Below are positions 59,746 to 64,000 of a stretch of 64,000 bases of DNA, piece by piece (position 1 is the first letter of the stretch; every line of letters begins with the position of its first letter). This stretch comes from Symmetrospora coprosmae. Lineage: Eukaryota; Basidiomycota; Cystobasidiomycetes; Symmetrosporaceae. Position numbers and translations under genes: made by a program. The DNA lies in NCBI GenBank assembly GCA_008802785.1, contig VUYT01000005.1:558001-622000 (forward strand), written 5' to 3'. The notes under the pieces were generated by a model. The model saw only the letters and a program-made list of their open reading frames with translations. It did not search any database and had not been told where the DNA came from.

Positions 59746-61226
59746 CCCCCGCTTCTTCCGCCCTTGTTCCTCCTCCTCGATTTCCGCGAACGGCAATCCA
59801 CGGTTCGCACTTCTATAAGCAGTTTTATCATGTAGCGCTACATCTCAGTTTTATCTACCATCTCTGCGCTCTCCTGCTGCGCCTGCGCAGTTCGCCTGCC
59901 TCGCCTCCTTGCCCCGACTGATAGGGCCAGCACCCCTCGTCTGGCCCGCCAGCTTACTCGCTATGGTGCGCCAGCTCAGGGCAAGCTGCAGTCTCAGCTG
60001 TCCGCAGCTGTCGCAGGCTTCCTGCCCTGGGCGACACATCGTCTCGCCTCTGCTGGGTGGTCAGCTCGGGGCGGCTGATGTCGCACGTGATGACAGCTGC
60101 ATGTCCCAGGCGGTCTCAGCTGTACACACAGGTGCCCTGAGCTGACGCTGCAGCACACATCTGCCGCAACTCGCGCTGACACGACCTGTTACAATAGCTG
60201 TATGCAGCCGTTTTGTCATCACGCAGAACACCTGACTACAGCTGCACGGCTACTCCAGGTCAGCCTGGACCAGCTCAGCCCCGCCACTTTCGATTCAGCT
60301 GGCCACAGTCGACGCCTCAGCAATCCCACGTGCTGAAGAACTCGCAGCAGTGTATCTACCGGGCTTTGAAGCCGTTCAGCGACTTGGCTAGGGCTACGCA
60401 GCTTCGAATTCGTCCGAGTAAACATGATAAGATCGAGAAGACTGCTACAGGAAGCGCATTCATGCGTACTGTCCCAAGTCGGGTCTACCGATACCTGTCT
60501 TGAGCAGACTACCTCGTGCCCCACTCGTTCTGATTAATCGACGGAGGGCGGAGGTCCGTCTCTTGCGCGCGAACGCATACAGTGTGGTAAGTCTGGCAAA
60601 GGAGCAGACTCGTGGCGCAAGACATTTACGGACTAGTACTGGACCGATGCTCATTCTCTCCTCTACAGGCTTATCATGTTGCGTCTTGCCGACATCGTTG
60701 TGGTGAGCTCGGATTGGCGAGTTTGCTCCAACCACGCTGACATGCATCGTCTTCGTCACAGTAAACATGTCTGCTGCTATGAACCCATAGTGAGTATGAT
60801 GACAGCCTCTGCGGGTCACCCCCTACTGCCAATGCTTTTCTGGCTCCTCGCTGTTCTTCCGCCCTCTTCATGCGGGACATGATAAAACCTGGCGTGAGGT
60901 GCCCGTCCATGCTACTGTAGTATTCCTGCAAAAGCGCACACCAGGCTATGCCAACTCGAGAGCGTCTCTGCGCTTCTCACAGTCAAGTGACGTCAGCCTC
61001 TTGGCTGTATCTACCTTTGAGCTCGTACGAGGCTTGAGGTGAGGACAGTCTGTATTGCAGCCCGGAAGTAGATGCGAGCTAAACCATACACCATCTTAGT
61101 CTTTCTGCGATGCCTGCCAGTGCCCTGCTGCCTGCTTCATGGCCTCCACGGCAGCAAGCCCTCTGGCGCGGAGTACCGCAGAATCGCGGCGAGGCGCACC
61201 GGAAGCGCCTGGAAAGGGTTGACGAG
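59746..61226. other. 1.5 kb gene-poor stretch
   Basis: Begins with the last TTCTATAA copy (59811), then the CAGCTG cluster. From 60400 onward no supported reading frame. Confidence 0.5.
59995..60301. promoter_or_regulatory. Cluster of CAGCTG (E-box-type) hexamers
   Basis: CAGCTG occurs at 59995, 60005, 60094, 60117, 60239 and 60296, with one CACGTG at 60084. Many near matches (AGCTG, CAGCTC) fill the gaps. The sites lie in a gene-free stretch and are palindromic, so strand is undefined. A binding platform for a bHLH-type factor is possible. Confidence 0.4.
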
Positions 61227-62247
61227 TCAGTGGGTTGCCTGCAGTGCGCAATCATAGACAGAGCGATGCTCACGCGCGAGATACTCGCTCTCTTCCGTTC
61301 GGAAGAGAGATGCGCGCTGCTGCAGGTCTACCGGTTGAAAGTCGTCGTCCGAGATGGCCGTTCGAGACTGTGTGAGGAGCCGTGCGATCTCAGGATCGCG
61401 CTTCGCTAGCTCGGTAATGGACAACTGTATATGTCGGAGTAAGTCAGCGACTGTACACGCAAGCGTCTAGCCAGTGACCGGGACTTACTGGTGACATCTC
61501 TGCGTACGCAGGGGTCTGACTGGTTTCTGCGGTCTGTCCGTGCCCAGAGGGAAAATTGTCTGGGAGCGGGCTCTGGGGCGACCATTGCTCATCCATACAA
61601 TCTGGCGTCATGGTCGAAGTCGGAGAAGGTGGGTGCTGCAGCCTCTCCTGCTGCTGGCGTATCGGCGGAAGCGCTTGCCACGCACTGGGGTCGGCCCGCC
61701 ACGCCGCGTAATCGGCCTCGTACTGAGACCCTTGCATTGCAGGCGGCGGCGGTGGTGCGAGCGGAGCGGCGTACGCGTATACTGGGCGCTGAATGGGATG
61801 CTGGTCCAACGGAGGTGCGCGGCCTGACGCCCCGGCACCCCCGGCTCTCTGCTGGAGCTGGAGCTCGTGCATAGCACGCGCCGGCACTGACGCAGACTGC
61901 GCCACGGCGCCCATGCCTGTCGGTGGGTTCCCTCCACCTAGGACCGTCTGCTCTCTGTGTGCTGGTCCCACACTGACTCCTGCGCCCTGACCCTGGCCTC
62001 CAGCTTTCTTCTTGCGTTTGCGGCGCTTCTTCCCGGCGGGCGCGCCCCCTCCCGGCTGCCCTGCATTCGTATCGTCATCCTCGTTCTGGCTATTGCCATC
62101 GTCGTCGTCGTCGTCTGCTGCAGCAGCCGCTGCTGCTGTTCTTTTTGACTGAACTCCTGCCATAGCGCAGGTTGGTCGGTCCTCAAACACGATCGACTCG
62201 GCTGGCGCTGGTTCAACATCAGACCGACACCCCCGAGACCCCAGCAT
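61227..62247 (-). CDS. Low-complexity protein with a basic Lys/Arg cluster
   Basis: Two exons split by a 65-bp intron (61425-61489, GTAAGT...ATACAG). The N-terminal half has an Ala run, an acidic run (DDDDDDGN) and a nuclear-localisation-like cluster KKRRKRKKKAGG; the middle is Pro/Gln-rich (LAPPPPPAMQG). The C-terminal exon is helical and better conserved in look: LSITELAKRDPEIARLL, RTAISDDDFQPVDLQQRASL, RTEESEYLAREHRS. Start at 62247 (MLGSRGCRSDVEP) or 62163 (MAGVQSKRTA). No family recognised; a nuclear, disordered regulator would fit. Confidence 0.5.
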
Positions 62248-62361
62248 ACTCGAGAGCCGTATGCACGTAAGTGCATGCACGCATGCCTGCGATGTCACCG
62301 CGTGTCACTGATCCTGTTCGCCGCTGTCCTTCCTCGATGTCCATACTGTCTTTGGCTGAAG

Positions 62362-62391
62362 CCTTGAGCCGAGCTAGTCTCGCGCTCGGTG
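62362..62391 (+). repeat. 30-bp inverted-repeat-bearing element, copy 1
   Basis: The segment contains GAGCCGAGCTAGTCTCG followed by CGCTCGG; arms CCGAGC and GCTCGG face each other. It matches 63190-63219 at 29 of 30 positions in the same orientation. Confidence 0.75.
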
Positions 62392-62899
62392 GACGCAAAC
62401 GACATCAACCAAAGCCAGGTACATGCAGCCACCGACAACTGGACGCTGCTGGGACGTGGCTGACGTATGACGTAAACCATCTGTGGCACCCGTCTCGCTC
62501 GCTACCCGCCGCACGCCGTGCGCTGGCTGTGCGCCCACGGCTCGCCACCCCCTGTCCCGTCATGCGAGCGAAGACTCGGCAGCGTTCGCAACGCCCTGCA
62601 CTGCAAGGCATCAGCAGCAGCATCCCAGAAAGTAGCAGGTGCATGCGATTGTTTCGCACTTTATCTGGCCGTCTTTACTGTGCCAAGCCAACGCACTTTG
62701 TGCTCTCGCTGATCCATCCATGGCCTCGGCCCGTTCGCAGCGTTGTCCGAGCGTACCACGCACAGCTGTAGCAGCAGCAACGACGGCACCGGCTGCACAC
62801 CCCGTGCGCCGCCCAACTTTCCATACTCTGCTTTGCTGCCTCTGCTAACGTCTTCCGCTCTTTGTCGACAGCCTCGTCCCGTTCTCCTCCCTCGAGAGC

Positions 62900-63097
62900 C
62901 GTAGCGACCTCCCCGTCAAGCACGCTCGAACAGCAGCATCAGCCGTAGCTAGAGCCTCTCCCGTACGTCACGAGCTTGCGCTCTATCAGTCTGTCTCGTC
63001 CATACTGACTCTGTCTTGCGCACAGCTGACAGTCTCGCCCTGCCACCCCGCGAGCCGCTCCAACCTTCCCCTCGAGCACGCTTGAACAGCAGCATCA
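62900..63097 (+). repeat. Local duplication ending in AACAGCAGCATCAG
   Basis: Two related segments, about 62900-62942 and 63051-63097, share GAGCCG..., CACGCT(C/T)GAACAGCAGCATCAG and intervening pyrimidine-rich sequence. The copies are diverged, so the duplication is not recent. Confidence 0.5.
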
Positions 63098-63189
63098 GTC
63101 CCGTCAGTACAGTCCACAACGCCGCACCATCAACGACTCCAAACTGATTGTCCCACCCGCCATCCATCTATCGTCATTCTTTGCCTGAT

Positions 63190-63219
63190 CCTTGAGCCGA
63201 GCTAGTCTCGTGCTCGGTG
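63190..63219 (+). repeat. 30-bp inverted-repeat-bearing element, copy 2
   Basis: Same element as at 62362-62391 with one C-to-T difference (CGCTCGG to TGCTCGG). It ends 20 bp before the start codon of the 63240 gene, so it may be in its leader or core promoter. Confidence 0.75.
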
Positions 63220-63239
63220 AAAGCTAGCGTGAGGATATC

Positions 63240-64000
63240 ATGGGGGACCACATGCAGCAGTTGAGCCTGTGGCAATCGCAGGGCACCCTCCTCGATGGCG
63301 GCAAGCTCGCTGCACTCGGCAGTTCTGTCACCGCCGCTCTCTGGCAGCTGCGCAAGCCCTGTAAAGCTCTCCGTGAGCTGCTCCTACGTGCGCCCCTCGA
63401 CGAGCTGCTCGACACGCGAGACCGCCATACGCGAGTGCCCTACCCACTCAACCCGCCGCCCACAACCTACACCAGCTACCTACACCTCGACTACCGCCTT
63501 CGAGCCAACTTCATCAACGAGAACACGGCGAATCTCGATGCCGAGTGTAGCGCGGCTCTGCTATGGTTTCAGAAGCATCTTCAGCATGGAAACGCAGCTA
63601 CCGGGATGTACGGCGACCACAGCATTGCACCAGTGAAGCGCGTCACCGGCTCAGCCACGACGGAGTCTGAGACTATGCCGCCCGATCTAGACATTGCCAT
63701 GCTAGAGGAAGAAGACGTCGGCGTCCCTTGGCTTCGCGTGCGAGTCGAATTCAAGAGCATGGTCACGCAGAACATGTGGTGTGACAGTATGACACCTCAT
63801 ACTGGCGTCATGCTCTTCCTCGTCCTCGGCACCGAGACCTGGGTGTTGACAGGGTACACGCTGTTGGGCAAGAAGAAGGAGAAGGATGTGGAGAAGGGCG
63901 AGACGGAACTGCTGGACGACGAGCAGGAACGACAAGAGCAGCAAAAGAAGGACAACATGTACGCTCATGACCTGTACGTTCGGCTGTCGACAGTCGCATT
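63240..64000 (+). CDS. Uncharacterised protein, 3' end beyond the window
   Basis: Open frame of at least 253 codons from ATG 63240 to the right edge, with no intron needed. It reads MGDHMQQLSLWQSQGTLLDG, LRKPCKALRELLLRAPLDEL, TTYTSYLHLDYRLRANFINE, then a more variable part and WLRVRVEFKSMVTQNMW, GVMLFLVLGTETWVLTGYTL. A charged Glu/Lys-rich segment follows. No family recognised; there is no signal peptide or clear membrane span. Codon use and frame openness support a real gene. Confidence 0.6.
   Translation, partial: MGDHMQQLSLWQSQGTLLDGGKLAALGSSVTAALWQLRKPCKALRELLLRAPLDELLDTRDRHTRVPYPLNPPPTTYTSYLHLDYRLRANFINENTANLDAECSAALLWFQKHLQHGNAATGMYGDHSIAPVKRVTGSATTESETMPPDLDIAMLEEEDVGVPWLRVRVEFKSMVTQNMWCDSMTPHTGVMLFLVLGTETWVLTGYTLLGKKKEKDVEKGETELLDDEQERQEQQKKDNMYAHDLYVRLSTVA

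Larger units (their letters stand above)
56705..59818 (+). repeat. Interspersed TTCTATAA / AGCTTCTATAAGCT motif cluster
   Basis: Ten copies of TTCTATAA in the same orientation start at 56705, 56909, 57343, 57668, 58030, 58185, 58601, 58861, 59214 and 59811. Four carry the fuller form AGCTTCTATAAGCT or GCTTCTATAAGCT (56909, 57668, 58030, 58601), whose arms AGCTT and AAGCT form an inverted repeat around CTAT. Copies sit in introns, a 5' leader, a 3' flank and coding sequence. One copy in the opposite orientation is at 57138. Only one other copy (394-401) was noticed in the remaining 60 kb. Confidence 0.75.
62248..63239. other. 1 kb divergent promoter region with duplicated elements
   Basis: Separates the minus-strand low-complexity gene and the right-edge gene; holds both copies of the 30-bp element and the diverged AACAGCAGCATCAG duplication. 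Confidence 0.5.

Overview
This window is nuclear DNA from a fungus, most likely a basidiomycete and plausibly one of the Ustilaginomycotina (an inference from gene content and style, not a search). Reasons: gene-dense, GC-rich sequence; nearly every gene is cut by short introns (about 55-150 bp, GTGAGT/GTGCGT donors, CTGAC/CTAAC-like branch sites); long Ser/Pro/Gln-rich disordered regions; and fungal families such as a DUF3844/Vps3844 protein, an arrestin-related trafficking adaptor and an ornithine decarboxylase antizyme with separated reading frames. No tRNA, rRNA, CRISPR array, LTR element or virus-like element was seen.

Layout. 1-9 kb: vacuolar M28 membrane protease (minus, runs off the left edge), a YCII-domain protein (minus) head-to-head with a cytochrome P450 (plus), then peroxin PEX1. 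9-16 kb: a 1,599-residue TPX2-domain protein and an aldo/keto reductase. 16-26 kb, minus strand: splicing factor SF3B1, thymidylate synthase, antizyme and a mitochondrial citrate-type carrier. 26-34 kb: a MYND protein, a small secreted Cys-rich protein that lies in no long ORF, the DUF3844 membrane protein and an alpha-arrestin. 34-39 kb: U2AF1, sulfide:quinone oxidoreductase and NSA2, all minus. 39.8-43.4 kb: one uncharacterised gene and a poorly explained 2.3 kb stretch. 43.4-56.4 kb: aspartic protease, VPS53 head-to-head with a LysM protein, a GATA-type zinc-finger protein and a small unknown gene.

56.7-64 kb has a different character. A divergent pair of unfamiliar genes (56798-58101 minus, 58198-59745 plus) is peppered with ten same-orientation copies of TTCTATAA, usually inside AGCTTCTATAAGCT, found in introns, UTRs and coding sequence alike. 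Beyond lie a cluster of CAGCTG sites, a low-complexity gene on the minus strand, a duplicated 30-bp inverted-repeat-bearing element, and an unknown gene leaving the right edge.

Most genes are unrelated housekeeping functions (vacuole, peroxisome, spindle, splicing, nucleotide and polyamine metabolism, ribosome assembly, GARP tethering) and form no pathway cluster. The most notable gene-expression features are a 5-nt microexon in NSA2, a probable programmed +1 frameshift in the antizyme, an 18-nt microexon in the arrestin gene, two GC-AG introns in the 58198 gene, and an in-frame intron that splits the GATA finger. Splice junctions were placed by eye; where exon sums are stated to be multiples of three they were added up by hand.
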